DNA of 64,000 nucleotides from Streptomonospora nanhaiensis (GCF_026642255.1 NZ_CP113264.1:372001-436000), one strand, 5' to 3'. Positions 25,762-34,315 are shown, counted from the first letter of the stretch. Translations and numbers: made by a program. Notes: generated by a model from the letters alone, not told the origin.

Positions 25762-26142
25762 TCAGTCGCGGAGCTTGGCGACGACGTCGATCTCGACGAG
25801 GATGTTCGCCAGGTCGGAGCCCACGGTCGTGCGCACGGGGTAGGGGGCGGAGAAGTGCTCCTCGTAGACGGCGTTGAACTCGGGGAAGTCCGCCTTGAGG
25901 TTCTCCAGGTGGACGGTCGCCTTGACGACGTCGTCCAGGGTCAGCCCCTGCTCGGCGAGGACCGCGGAGACGTTGGCCAGGACCTGGGCGGTCTGCTCGC
26001 CCACGGTCGGCGCCACCCGGCCGGTCTCGGGGTCCTGGGGGCCGAAGCCCGCCGTGTACAGGAACCCGCCCGCCACGACCCCCTGGCTGTACGCGCCGGC
26101 GGGAGCGGGGGCCTTGTCGGTACGGATCGCCTTCTTGGACAT
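25762..26142 (-). CDS. RidA family enamine/imine deaminase
   Basis: 126 residues, normal for the YjgF/YER057c/UK114 family. It has the signature sequence GAYSQGVVAGGFLYTAGFGP near the start, LDDVVKATVHLENL in the middle and PVRTTVGSDL with the catalytic Arg near the C-terminus. RidA trimers hydrolyse reactive enamine/imine intermediates released by PLP enzymes acting on Ser, Thr and related amino acids. GAGGAG lies a few bases before the ATG. It is divergent from the D-aminoacylase gene over a 21-bp operator, suggesting a joint role in D-amino acid or N-acyl-amino-acid breakdown. Confidence 0.95.
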   Translation of the reverse strand: MSKKAIRTDKAPAPAGAYSQGVVAGGFLYTAGFGPQDPETGRVAPTVGEQTAQVLANVSAVLAEQGLTLDDVVKATVHLENLKADFPEFNAVYEEHFSAPYPVRTTVGSDLANILVEIDVVAKLRD

Positions 26143-26219
26143 CGGGGAACTCCTCTGGTCGGGTGGCGCGTGCGCGCGCCGGTGCTCGTACAGAATCGCA
26201 GGCGGTCGTCGGCAGAATT

Positions 26220-26240
26220 ATTGGCAACAAAGTTACCAAT
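26220..26240. promoter_or_regulatory. 21-bp operator between ridA and D-aminoacylase genes
   Basis: ATTGGCAAC-aaa-GTTACCAAT is an almost perfect inverted repeat (8 of 9 positions) in the middle of the divergent gap. It overlaps a possible plus-strand -35 (TTACCA) that precedes TATCTT (26257-26262). The regulator is not encoded in this window; a RpiR- or GntR-type protein is plausible from what is known of similar gene groups. Confidence 0.75.
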
Positions 26241-26328
26241 TGCCCTCGGGGCAGCGTATCTTGGGTCACACCGGTCACCGCCCGGCGGCACGCCGGACCG
26301 GAGGGCCGGGCCCCCGAACGGAGGAACA

Positions 26329-27927
26329 GTGCAGCCTGAGACCGTACTCACCGGCGGACGGGTCATCGACGGCACCGGAGGGCCGTCCAGGCAGGCCGAC
26401 CTCGTCCTGCGCGGCGGGCGCATCACCCGCGTCGCCCCGCCCGGCGGGGCCCGCGGCCGGGGGACCGCCGTGGACGTGACCGGGCTCGCCGTCGCCCCCG
26501 GGTTCATCGACATGCACTCCCACTCCGACCTGGCCGTCCTCGCCGACCCCGCGCACGAGGCCAAGACGCTCCAGGGCGTCACGCTGGAGGTCCTGGGCCA
26601 GGACGGCCTCGGCTACGCACCCGTCACCGACGACACCGCCGACGAGCTCCGCGCCCAGCTCGCCGGATGGAACGGCGCCCCCGACCTCGACCACTCCTGG
26701 CGCACCGTCGGCGAGTTCCTCGACCGCGTCGACGCCGGGGCCCCCGTCAACGCCGCCTACCTCGTCCCCCAGGGCAACGTCCGCATGGCCGTGCTCGGAG
26801 GGGAGGACCGCCCGCCCACCCCGGACGAACTCGACCGCATGCGCTCGATCGTCGCCCGCGGCATGGAGGACGGCGCGCACGGCCTCTCCAGCGGACTCAC
26901 CTACACCCCCGGCATGTACGCCACGGACGACGAGATCGTCGCCCTGCTCGCCCCGGTCAGGGCGGCGGGCGGCTACTACTGCCCCCACCACCGCAACTAC
27001 GGCTCCAGGGTTGTGGAGTCCTACCGGGAGTGCCTCGACGTGGCCCGCCGCGCCCAGGTGGCCCTCCACCTCGCGCACTGCCACGTCAACTTCCCGCAGA
27101 ACCGGGGCCGGGCCCCCGAGGTCCTCGACGCCATCGACGAGGCCACGGTCCGCCACGGGCTCGACGTCACCCTGGACAGCTACCCCTACCGCGCGAGCGC
27201 CACCTACCTCGGCGCCCCGCTGCCCAGCTGGGCACAGACCGGCGGCACCGCCGCCACCCTCGACCGGCTGCGCGACGCGCCGACCCGCGCGCGCGTCCTG
27301 CGCGAGATCGAGGTCGACGGGACCGACGGCAACCACGGCGTCCCCATGGACTGGGAGGCCATCGTCGTCACCGGCGTCGCGGACCCCGCCCTGTCGTGGG
27401 CGGTCGGGTCGTCCGTCGCCGACCTCGCCAAGGAGCGCGGGGAGCAGCCCGGCGACCTCTACATGGACCTGCTCGTCGCCGACGGGCTGCGCAGCGGCTG
27501 CCTCCTCCAGGTCGGCAACGAGGAGAACATCCGCACCATCATGCGTCACAGCTCCCACACCGGGGGGAGCGACGGCATCCTCGTCGGCGCCAAGCCGCAC
27601 CCGCGCGGCTGGGGCACGTTCCCCCGGTACCTCGGCCACTACGCGCGCGATCTCGGCGTCCTCACCCTGGAGGAGTGCGTCCACCACCTGACCTCCAGGC
27701 CCGCCCGAAGACTCGGGCTGAGCGACCGGGGCGTCATCCGGGCCGGGGCCGTCGCCGACCTGGTCGTGTTCGACCCCGACACCGTGGACGCCCTCGCCAC
27801 CTACGAGGAGCCCCGGCGGTCGCCGGTGGGCATCCACCACGTCCTGGTCTCCGGGGAGTTCACCGTCAGGGACGGGCGCCGCACCGACCGCCTGCCCGGA
27901 AGGTCCGTCCGGAGGAACCGGGGGTGA
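26329..27927 (+). CDS. N-acyl-D-amino-acid deacylase (D-aminoacylase), amidohydrolase superfamily
   Basis: 532 residues from a GTG with GGAGGAAC upstream. Amidohydrolase hallmarks: N-terminal strand ETVLTGGRVIDGTGGPSR, metal motif PGFIDMHSHSDL, further His ligands in YYCPHHRNYGS and LHLAHCHVNF, SYPYRAS, and C-terminal VADLVVFDPDTV. This matches D-aminoacylases, which remove the acyl group from N-acyl-D-amino acids using zinc. The next gene, a PfkB kinase, starts within its stop codon. The divergent partner is ridA. Together they look like an inducible catabolic unit for acylated D-amino acids or cell-wall-derived compounds. Confidence 0.92.
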   Translation: MQPETVLTGGRVIDGTGGPSRQADLVLRGGRITRVAPPGGARGRGTAVDVTGLAVAPGFIDMHSHSDLAVLADPAHEAKTLQGVTLEVLGQDGLGYAPVTDDTADELRAQLAGWNGAPDLDHSWRTVGEFLDRVDAGAPVNAAYLVPQGNVRMAVLGGEDRPPTPDELDRMRSIVARGMEDGAHGLSSGLTYTPGMYATDDEIVALLAPVRAAGGYYCPHHRNYGSRVVESYRECLDVARRAQVALHLAHCHVNFPQNRGRAPEVLDAIDEATVRHGLDVTLDSYPYRASATYLGAPLPSWAQTGGTAATLDRLRDAPTRARVLREIEVDGTDGNHGVPMDWEAIVVTGVADPALSWAVGSSVADLAKERGEQPGDLYMDLLVADGLRSGCLLQVGNEENIRTIMRHSSHTGGSDGILVGAKPHPRGWGTFPRYLGHYARDLGVLTLEECVHHLTSRPARRLGLSDRGVIRAGAVADLVVFDPDTVDALATYEEPRRSPVGIHHVLVSGEFTVRDGRRTDRLPGRSVRRNRG

Positions 27928-28919
27928 GCGAGCACACCGCGCGGGAGGCGGACGGGACGGAAGGGGCGCCGGGAGCGGTGGCGGGCGGGGTCGACGCGGT
28001 CTGCGTCGGCGAGACCATGGCGGTGCTCACCTCGCCCGAGGCGCTCGCGGCCGGGACCCTGCTCCGTGTCGGCACCGGGGGCGCCGAGTCCAACGTGGCC
28101 GTCGCCCTGGCGAGGCTCGGGCACGCGTCCGCCTGGGTGAGCAGGGTCGGCGACGACCCCTTCGGCAGGATCGTCACCGACGCCGTGGCCCAGTGGGGCG
28201 TGGACGTGCGCGGGGTCGTCGTGGACCCCGTGCTCCCCACCGGCCTGTACGTCAAGGACACGGCTCCCGGCGGCGCCGGGGTCCTCTACTACCGCTCGGG
28301 GTCGGCGGCGTCCGCGCTCTCGGCCGCCGACGCCGACCGGGTGTGGTCGCGGGGCGCGCGGACCGTGCACCTGTCGGGCATCACCCCGGCCCTGTCCGCC
28401 CGCGCCTCGGCCCTGGTCGAGCGCCTGCTGGACCGGCGGGCGGGCGACGGGGCGCTGAGGTCCTTCGACGTCAACCACCGGCCCGCGCTGTGGCCCGCGA
28501 GGGTGGCCGCGCCCGTGCTCCTCGACCTCGCCCGGCGCGCGGACGTGGTGTTCGTGGGCCGGGACGAGGCCGAGCGGCTCTGGGGCACACCGACCGCCGA
28601 GGACGTGCGCGCGGTGATGCCCGAGGTCGGGACGCTGGTGGTCAAGGACGCGGAGCACGGCGCGACGTGTTTCGAGGGCACGGGAGCGGTCTTCGAGCCG
28701 TCCCCGGAGGTCGAGGTGGTGGAGGCGGTCGGCGCGGGTGACGCCTTCGCCGCCGGGTTCCTGTCCGGGCTGATCGACGGGCTGTCCGCCGAACGGCGGC
28801 TGCGGCTCGGCCACGCGGTCGCAGGGGCGGTCCTGCGCTCCCACGGGGACACGCTGGACACCCTGCCCGAGGGCCTCGCGGGGATCCGCGGACGCGCCGT
28901 GGAGGCCCCGGGGGACTAG
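27924..28919 (+). CDS. PfkB-family sugar kinase
   Basis: 331 residues; the GTG start overlaps the D-aminoacylase stop (GTGA). Ribokinase-fold features are AVCVGETMAVLTSP at the N-terminus, GGAESNVAVALARLG (substrate glycine motif), LPTGLYVKDT and the C-terminal ATP/anion-hole motif VEAVGAGDAFAAGF with catalytic Asp. It resembles 2-keto-3-deoxygluconate kinases. Pairing with a D-aminoacylase and RidA suggests the substrate is a sugar or hydroxy acid released with the amino acid, but this is not certain. The first 20 residues before VDAVCVGE are probably a flexible extension. Confidence 0.9.
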   Translation: MSEHTAREADGTEGAPGAVAGGVDAVCVGETMAVLTSPEALAAGTLLRVGTGGAESNVAVALARLGHASAWVSRVGDDPFGRIVTDAVAQWGVDVRGVVVDPVLPTGLYVKDTAPGGAGVLYYRSGSAASALSAADADRVWSRGARTVHLSGITPALSARASALVERLLDRRAGDGALRSFDVNHRPALWPARVAAPVLLDLARRADVVFVGRDEAERLWGTPTAEDVRAVMPEVGTLVVKDAEHGATCFEGTGAVFEPSPEVEVVEAVGAGDAFAAGFLSGLIDGLSAERRLRLGHAVAGAVLRSHGDTLDTLPEGLAGIRGRAVEAPGD

Positions 28920-29092
28920 GACGCGGTCCGCGGGTGCCTTCGGCGGGCTCGGCGCTCGCGCCGGTCTCCGGGAGCGGTCGCCGGGTCCTCTCCCGCAGGG
29001 CGGGCGGCGAAGGCCGGCCCGGGTCCGGCCGTCCGGGCGCGGGCGGTGCGGCTGCGCCTCCGGTCCCGGACCTTCGAGATGGCAGGAAGGTA

Positions 29093-29121
29093 TTGACTTG
29101 CGATAGAAAACAATCGATTAT
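29093..29121 (+). promoter_or_regulatory. Leaderless promoter of the DUF2975-HTH pair
   Basis: TTGACT (29093-29098), 17 bases, GATTAT (29116-29121), and the ATG at 29128 six bases later, so the transcript probably begins at the start codon. No Shine-Dalgarno is present. ATCGATtATCGAT (29113-29125) overlaps the -10 and may be the site of the co-encoded HTH protein. Confidence 0.65.
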
Positions 29122-29127
29122 CGATAC

Positions 29128-29625
29128 ATGCACAGGTATCTCACCTTCCTCCTCCGCGCCGCGATCGCCATGGTCCTCCTGCTCGGACTCTTCGGACAGT
29201 TCGTGGTCATCCCCGGGGCGGCGGCCGACGAGGTCGCGTACTTCCCGCCCTACGCACCGCTCCAGGTGCCCTACGTGACGGTGGCGATCCTCGGGGTCGC
29301 CTGCGTCCAGGTCGCGCTCATCGCGGTGTGGACCCTCCTGGGCATGGTCGAGCGCGACGCGATCTTCGACGGGAGGGCCTTCGTCCGGGTGGACGTCGTC
29401 ATCGGGGCCACCGTGGTGGCGACGCTGCTCACGGCGGGGGTGACCGTGCACCTGTTCGTGGCCGAGATCCCCTCGCCGGACGACGGCATGGACCTGTTCG
29501 CCGCCCTGGGCGCGGCGTTCGTGACCACGTGCGCGGGCACCGTGTTCTCGATGGTGCTCGTCCTCATGCGCGGCCTCCTGCGCAAGGCGACGGACCTGCG
29601 GACCGAGCTCTCCGCGGTGGTCTGA
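29128..29625 (+). CDS. DUF2975 membrane protein
   Basis: 165 residues with four predicted membrane helices (about 8-30, 48-72, 88-110, 123-148) separated by short loops. This is the pattern of DUF2975 proteins, which are regularly encoded next to a small YozG-like HTH regulator as here (TGATG overlap at 29625). The function of the family is unknown; a membrane-tethered sensor or anti-regulator for the HTH protein is a common guess. Probably translated from a leaderless mRNA. Confidence 0.85.
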   Translation: MHRYLTFLLRAAIAMVLLLGLFGQFVVIPGAAADEVAYFPPYAPLQVPYVTVAILGVACVQVALIAVWTLLGMVERDAIFDGRAFVRVDVVIGATVVATLLTAGVTVHLFVAEIPSPDDGMDLFAALGAAFVTTCAGTVFSMVLVLMRGLLRKATDLRTELSAVV

Positions 29626-29858
29626 TGGCGATCGTCGTCGACCTGGACCTCCTGCTCGTCCGGCGCGGCATGTCGGTCGGGGAGTTCGCCGAGGCCGTCG
29701 GGATCACGCCGGCCAACATCGCCGTGCTGAAGAACGGCCGTGCCAAGGCGGTGCGGTTCACCACCCTCGACGCGATCTGCCGCACGCTGGAGTGCCAGCC
29801 CGGCGACGTCCTGCGCTGGGTGCCCGACGACGGGGGGCGGGAGGCGGGCCAGGGGTAG
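29625..29858 (+). CDS. Small XRE/YozG-like helix-turn-helix regulator
   Basis: 77 residues. The HTH is recognisable in RRGMSVGEFAEAVGITPANI followed by AVLKNGRAKAVRFTTLDAIC and the conserved LECQPGDVLRWVPDD, as in YozG-type Cro/CI regulators. It overlaps the DUF2975 gene (TGATG) and is co-translated with it. A likely autoregulator of the pair, perhaps through ATCGAT repeats at the promoter. A perfect 9-bp hairpin begins at its stop codon. Confidence 0.9.
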   Translation: MAIVVDLDLLLVRRGMSVGEFAEAVGITPANIAVLKNGRAKAVRFTTLDAICRTLECQPGDVLRWVPDDGGREAGQG

Positions 29859-29880
29859 CGGGGCCCTTCGCGGGCCCCGC
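29858..29880 (+). terminator. Terminator at the end of the HTH gene
   Basis: GCGGGGCCC-ttcgc-GGGCCCCGC, a perfect 9-bp stem beginning on the last base of the stop codon. Confidence 0.75.
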
Positions 29881-29923
29881 GACGCCCCCTTCCGGGGCGG
29901 CCCCCGTCACCCGCCCTGTGAGA

Positions 29924-29970
29924 GGCGGCCGGCCGCACGCGGACCCTCCCGCCGGGGGCGGCCGGCCGCC
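29924..29970 (-). terminator. Inverted repeat after the minus-strand small gene
   Basis: GGCGGCCGGCCGC (29924-29936) pairs perfectly with 29958-29970 around a 21-nt loop, 13 bases beyond the stop of the gene at 29983. A smaller CGCCCC/GGGGCG hairpin lies at about 29883-29898. Likely transcription terminators for the convergent pair. Confidence 0.6.
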
Positions 29971-29982
29971 GGCGCGGCGTCC

Positions 29983-30300
29983 TCAGCCGATGACGATCGC
30001 CCCGGCCAGGACCGGGTCGCCGAAGGTGACCGTGCCGTGGCCCGAGGCCAGGGCGCGGCTCCCCTGGCAGCTCGTCCCCGAGAACAGCGCGAACTTGACC
30101 TTCGCCTCGGTCGAGACCTCGGTGACGCCGCCCTGCCCCGTCTTGAGGGTGCGGCACCCGCCGTTCTCCACGGTCTGCTGGTAGCCCGACTCGAAGGTGA
30201 CTCTGACCGGGGGCGCCTGGTCGTCCCTGCTCGACAGCCCGGCGATCGCTCCGGCGATGGTGGCGGACATGGTGGCGAGGTTCGCAGGGCGGATCGGCAC
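29983..30300 (-). CDS. Small hypothetical protein
   Basis: 105 residues, MPIRPANLATMSATIAG at the N-terminus with a modest Ala/Gly-rich helix but no clear signal peptide. It then has a beta-rich domain (PPVRVTFESGYQQTVENGG, TEVSTEAKVKFALFSGTSC) with two Cys (in GGCRTL and SGTSCQG) and an ending VTFGDPVLAGAIVIG. The segment spacing suggests a small beta-sandwich. I do not recognise the family. The start is taken as ATG 30300. Upstream is an AT-richer patch (GTAGCTAAATGACACGGAG on the minus strand) that could hold the promoter. Confidence 0.6.
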   Translation of the reverse strand: MPIRPANLATMSATIAGAIAGLSSRDDQAPPVRVTFESGYQQTVENGGCRTLKTGQGGVTEVSTEAKVKFALFSGTSCQGSRALASGHGTVTFGDPVLAGAIVIG

Positions 30301-30525
30301 GGGACTCCCCTTTTCGACCGGGTTCGCACGGGCACGACGGCGCCTGGCGAGTGCGGAGATGGTTACTCCGTGTCATTTAGCTACAGGGCCCCGCGAAAGG
30401 TGAGGAGCCCCGGCGGAGTGTCGGCGGATTTCTCGGGCCCGGTCCGGGGCGTTGTCGGACCGTACCGCCGCGGATAGGATGCGTCCCGACCGGCATGTGC
30501 GGAGAAAACGGGGAAGGAGGCCGGT

Positions 30526-30816
30526 ATGGGGCTCGTGCTCGCGTTCTTCGAGTTCCTCATGGTCGGCTTCGTGCCCTCCGAGCTCCTGCCCGCGCCCGGC
30601 TCCCTGGCGCTGCTGGTCGCCGCCGTCGGCGCGGCCATCGCCCTGTTCGTCCTCCACGGCACCGCGCTGTGGCCCGTCGGCGACACCGCCACGGGCGCCG
30701 CGCACGCGATGCGCCGCAGGTCGGCACGCCTTCCCGTGCTCACCTTCCGGGACCCCGACGCGGCCGGACGGCCCCGTCCCAGGGCTCCCGGCGCGGCCCT
30801 TCCGGCCGCTCGCTGA
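30526..30816 (+). CDS. Small membrane protein, DUF6412-like
   Basis: 96 residues with two membrane helices (about 3-22 and 27-48) and a basic Arg/Pro-rich cytoplasmic tail containing AHAMRRRSARLPVLTFRDPDA. Small proteins with this layout lie just before a YidC paralogue in several actinomycetes, which is the arrangement here (112 bp apart, same strand). GGAGG lies upstream of the ATG at an acceptable distance. The role is unknown; a helper or substrate of the YidC paralogue is possible. Confidence 0.75.
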   Translation: MGLVLAFFEFLMVGFVPSELLPAPGSLALLVAAVGAAIALFVLHGTALWPVGDTATGAAHAMRRRSARLPVLTFRDPDAAGRPRPRAPGAALPAAR

Positions 30817-30927
30817 CCGTCACGGCACACCCGTACGACAACCGTTCCACGCGTGTGCCCGCGCCCCCGGGCGCGGTCCGAGCGGCCTGACGTCTGTCTT
30901 CCACCCCAGACGAAGGGCCGACCCACC

Positions 30928-31647
30928 TTGTACAGCTTCGGGCCGATCGCGGCCGGCATGACCCTGCTCTCGGCGATCCTCGCCACGTTCACCACCCTGC
31001 TCACCCCGCTCACCGGGGGCCTGGCCACCGGGCTCGCGGTGGTGGCGCTGACCGTCGTCGTCCGCCTCCTGCTCGTCCCGCTGGGGGTGATGCAGGTCCG
31101 CGCGGAGAAGACGCGGGCGCGGATCGCCCCGCGCCTGGCGGAGATCACCGCCAAGCACCGGAACGACCCCGAGAAGCTCGTCGCCGAGCAGCGCAGGGTG
31201 TACGGCGAGGAGGGCACCTCGCCGTTCGCGGGCTGCCTGCCCGCCCTCGCCCAGATGCCCGTGGTCATCGCCCTCTACGGGGTGTTCATCGGGGCGGGGG
31301 GAACGGAGGACCCGATGCTGGCGCACACGTTCGGCGGCGTCGGGCTGGGCGCGACGATGGCGTCGAGCGCCGACGGGCTCATGGTGGCCCCGGTGTTCGC
31401 GGTCCTGGTCGGTCTCATCGCGCTCGTGGCGTGGGCGAACCGCCGCTACCTGATGCTTCCCGTGATGCGGGCGAACGCGGCGGCCGACCCCGGGATGCCG
31501 CAGATCACCGGCCCGCTCACCTACATGCAGTACACGACCGTCGTGATCGCCGCGTTCGTGCCGCTCGCCGCGGTCCTCTACCTGCTGACCTCCACGACGT
31601 GGGCCCTGGGGGAGCGGCTCCTGCTGCGCCGTCTGCTCCCGGACTGA
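30928..31647 (+). CDS. yidC: YidC/Oxa1 family membrane insertase paralogue
   Basis: About 239 residues if started at TTG 30928 (YSFGPIAAG follows; GAAGGG ten bases upstream). Other options are GTG 30853 and ATG 30958. Five membrane segments. The hallmark Arg lies in helix 1 (VVVRLLLVPLGVMQVRAEK), followed by the cytoplasmic hairpin (RIAPRLAEITAKHRNDPEKL) and the YidC signature GTSPFAGCLPALAQMPVVIA. It lacks the long Lys/Arg tail of the housekeeping YidC near rnpA, so it is probably the second, specialised paralogue. It inserts small membrane proteins independently of, or together with, SecYEG. Confidence 0.88.
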   Translation: MYSFGPIAAGMTLLSAILATFTTLLTPLTGGLATGLAVVALTVVVRLLLVPLGVMQVRAEKTRARIAPRLAEITAKHRNDPEKLVAEQRRVYGEEGTSPFAGCLPALAQMPVVIALYGVFIGAGGTEDPMLAHTFGGVGLGATMASSADGLMVAPVFAVLVGLIALVAWANRRYLMLPVMRANAAADPGMPQITGPLTYMQYTTVVIAAFVPLAAVLYLLTSTTWALGERLLLRRLLPD

Positions 31648-31654
31648 CGGCCGG

Positions 31655-31669
31655 CCCGCGTCCCGCGGG
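31655..31669. terminator. Short hairpin between yidC and the SOD-like gene
   Basis: CCCGCG-tcc-CGCGGG in the 22-bp gap between convergent stop codons. It may serve both directions. Confidence 0.45.
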
Positions 31670-32287
31670 TCAGAACTCGACGGTGACGCAGGCGAGGCGG
31701 TCCCCGGCGGTGCCCGCCTCGCCGTGCCCGGTCATGGTGTGCTGCTCGTGCAGGACCAGGGACCGGGCCTCCCCGTCGCGGAACTCCCAGTCGACGGTGG
31801 CGGTGGACTGGGCGCTGCCGCCCTCGTCGGTGGTGAAGTCGAGCCAGACCTCGTTCTCGGGGTTGGCGTAGGCGGGGTCGGAGGAGGGCTCGTCCTCGGT
31901 CGCCGCCGGGTCGGGCTCGTTCTGGTAGTGCGGACCCGCGTCCTCGGGCCGCTCGCCGCAGGGCCGGGTGTGCACGTGGGCGCCGAACTCGCGGTCGGCC
32001 TCCAGGCTGGTGCCCGTGAACTGCACGTGCGTCTGGCCGTCCTGGACGCGGACCTGCACGTCGGAGGTCGCCCCCTCGGGCACGGCGGTCTCGTCGTAGG
32101 TGACGGCCCCCACCCCCTCTGCCGGCAGCATGAAGATGGACGCGGTCACGCTGGGGGAGGCGGTCGGCTGGGCGACGGGCGGCTCCGAGGCGGCCGATCC
32201 GCCGTTGGTCCCGGACTCCTCCTGCGCACACCCGGTGGCGAGGATCGCGGTCAGGGCCAGGCCGATGGTGAGCGGTGACGTGCGCAT
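31670..32287 (-). CDS. Cu/Zn superoxide dismutase-like lipoprotein
   Basis: 205 residues. The signal peptide (LTIGLALTAILATGC) ends in a lipobox with Cys20, so it is exported and lipid-anchored. A Ser/Thr/Pro linker leads to a CuZnSOD-type beta-barrel with a copper HVH in GAHVHTRPC, another His in AGPHYQNEP, VLHEQHTMTGHGE near the end, and a Cys pair (RPCGE and RLACVTVEF) as in the family disulfide. Spacing of zinc ligands departs from classical enzymes, so activity is likely but not certain. Such proteins protect the envelope from external superoxide. Start ATG 32287 follows GGGAG. Confidence 0.85.
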   Translation of the reverse strand: MRTSPLTIGLALTAILATGCAQEESGTNGGSAASEPPVAQPTASPSVTASIFMLPAEGVGAVTYDETAVPEGATSDVQVRVQDGQTHVQFTGTSLEADREFGAHVHTRPCGERPEDAGPHYQNEPDPAATEDEPSSDPAYANPENEVWLDFTTDEGGSAQSTATVDWEFRDGEARSLVLHEQHTMTGHGEAGTAGDRLACVTVEF

Positions 32288-32690
32288 GACGGAACTCCCG
32301 GTGTGTTCTCGACGGTCGTCCGCAACATTACCCAAGGTGACAAAGGTATGACCAGCTGTGCGGAACGTGATGCGTCGGAGGCGGGAAGGCCGTCCTGGGT
32401 GTGAGGGCCGCGGGGGAGGGGCTGTTCTCGCGCACCAGGTCGAGACGCCTTCCGGTCCCCTGACAGTGGGGATCGTACCGCCGGGAGGCCGCCGCGGAAC
32501 CAGGAGCGCCCACCCGGGGTGGGCGACCCGGCGCACCGGGTGTCCCGCGCGGGCGGTGCGCCGCGGATCGGGGCGCACCCCGGCCCGCGCCCGGCGTGCG
32601 CCGGTGCAGGTCGGAGTCGGGTTTGTTTGTCCCGAAATGGACAGTATGAGACTGTCGTCACAATGAGAGCCATTATCGGAGGACTGATTT
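32288..32690. promoter_or_regulatory. Divergent control region, SOD-like lipoprotein and anion symporter
   Basis: 403 bases without a gene. Close to the symporter start, GACAGT-atgag-ACTGTC (32640-32656) is a perfect inverted repeat 34 bases upstream and probably an operator. An AT-richer AACATTACCCAAGGTGACAA stretch (32322-32341) likely carries the promoter for the SOD-like gene. Confidence 0.5.
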
Positions 32691-34277
32691 GTGAGCAGTG
32701 AAACCGGCGCGTCCCCCCGGACGTCGCCAGAATCCCCCACCGTCGACGAGAACACGACCGACAGCCGGCGCACCGTCGTCCGCAAGGTCGTCGGCCTCCT
32801 CATGGGCCCCGTCCTCGGCTTCGCCGCCTACCTCGCCATGCCCGGCATCGCCCTTCCCGTCGACGGGGGCGACGGCGTCATGGTCCCCGAGGGCGAGGTC
32901 TCCTCCAACGCCGCGATCGTCGCCGCCGTGGCCGTCGTCATGGCCGTCTGGTGGATGACCGAGGCGCTGCCCCTCCCCGCCACGGCCCTCCTCCCCCTCG
33001 CACTCTTCCCGGTGCTCCTGGACGGCGTCCCGATCGGGGACGTCACCGCCCCCTACGCCAACGAGATCATCTTCCTGTTCATGGGCGGGTTCATCATCGC
33101 CCTGGCCATGCAGCGCTGGAACCTGCACCGGCGCGTGGCCCTGGCGATCGTGGCCGCCGTCGGCAGCGGACCCGTCACCATCATCGGCGGGTTCATGCTC
33201 GCCACCGGCTTCATCACCATGTGGGTCTCCAACACCGCGACCGCCATGATGATGCTGCCCATCGGCCTCGCGGTCATCGGCCTGGTCGCCCAGCTGCGCG
33301 GCGGCAAGGCCGACCCGAACTTCGCCACCGCGCTCATGCTCGGCATCGCCTACGCCTCGTCCATCGGCTCGGTGGCCACCCTGATCGGGACCCCGCCCAA
33401 CGCCCTGATGGCCGGGTACCTGGCGCAGGAGCACGACATCCACATCGGCTTCGGCCAGTGGATGCTGGTCGGAGCGCCGCTCGCCGCCGTCTTCCTCGTC
33501 GTCTGCTGGCTCCTGCTCACCAAGGTCGTCTACCCGCCGGCCGCCGGGGACATGGGCGAGGCCAGGGAGCACATCCGCCGGGAGCTGCGCGAGATGGGGC
33601 CCATGTCGCGCGGCGAGTGGACCGTGCTGGCCGTGTTCGTCGTCACCGCCGTCGCCTGGGTCACGGTGCCGTTCCTCGCGGACAGCGCGGCGGTGAGCGC
33701 CGCGCTGCCGTGGCTCGCCTCCGTCACCGACGGCGGGATCGCCATCGCCGCCGCCATCGTGCTGTTCATCGTGCCCGTGGACGGGGCCCGCGGGGTCCGC
33801 GCCGTCGACTGGGACCAGGCGAGCAAGCTGCCCTGGGGCGTGCTGCTGCTGTTCGGGGGCGGGCTCAGCCTCTCGGGCCAGTTCGGCTCCAGCGGCCTGA
33901 GCCTGTGGATCGGCGACCTGGTCGCGGACCTCGGTGACGTGCCCGGCTGGGTGTTCGTGCTGATCGTGGCCGCCATCGTGCTGCTGCTCACCGAACTCAC
34001 GAGCAACACCGCCACCGCCTCCATCTTCATCCCCGTGATGGCCGGCGTCGCGCTGGGACTGGGGCTGCCCATCATGACCCTGGTCGTCCCGGCCGCCCTC
34101 GCCGCGTCCATGGCGTTCATGCTGCCGGTGGCCACACCGCCCAACGCCATCGTGTTCGGCACCGGCCACATCCGGATCGGCCAGATGGTGAAGGCGGGCG
34201 TCCTGCTCAACGTCGTCGCACTGGTCATGATCATGCTGAGCATGTACACGACCGTCATGTGGGTCTTCGGCTCCTGA
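32691..34277 (+). CDS. DASS (SLC13) family sodium/anion symporter
   Basis: 528 residues from a GTG with GGAGGA seven bases upstream. About 11-12 membrane helices and two re-entrant loops. Both SNT motifs that form the sodium and carboxylate sites are present: TMWVSNTATAMMMLPIG (about 180) and ELTSNTATASIFIPV (about 440). Each repeat of the inverted topology is therefore intact. These transporters bring in C4-dicarboxylates, citrate or sulfate. The acidic/Thr-rich first 30 residues are cytoplasmic. Monocistronic with a strong terminator; possibly regulated at the GACAGT/ACTGTC repeat. Confidence 0.92.
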   Translation: MSSETGASPRTSPESPTVDENTTDSRRTVVRKVVGLLMGPVLGFAAYLAMPGIALPVDGGDGVMVPEGEVSSNAAIVAAVAVVMAVWWMTEALPLPATALLPLALFPVLLDGVPIGDVTAPYANEIIFLFMGGFIIALAMQRWNLHRRVALAIVAAVGSGPVTIIGGFMLATGFITMWVSNTATAMMMLPIGLAVIGLVAQLRGGKADPNFATALMLGIAYASSIGSVATLIGTPPNALMAGYLAQEHDIHIGFGQWMLVGAPLAAVFLVVCWLLLTKVVYPPAAGDMGEAREHIRRELREMGPMSRGEWTVLAVFVVTAVAWVTVPFLADSAAVSAALPWLASVTDGGIAIAAAIVLFIVPVDGARGVRAVDWDQASKLPWGVLLLFGGGLSLSGQFGSSGLSLWIGDLVADLGDVPGWVFVLIVAAIVLLLTELTSNTATASIFIPVMAGVALGLGLPIMTLVVPAALAASMAFMLPVATPPNAIVFGTGHIRIGQMVKAGVLLNVVALVMIMLSMYTTVMWVFGS

Positions 34278-34315
34278 CGGGGTCGCCGGGGTCCGGCGCG
34301 GCCGGCCCCCGGCCT

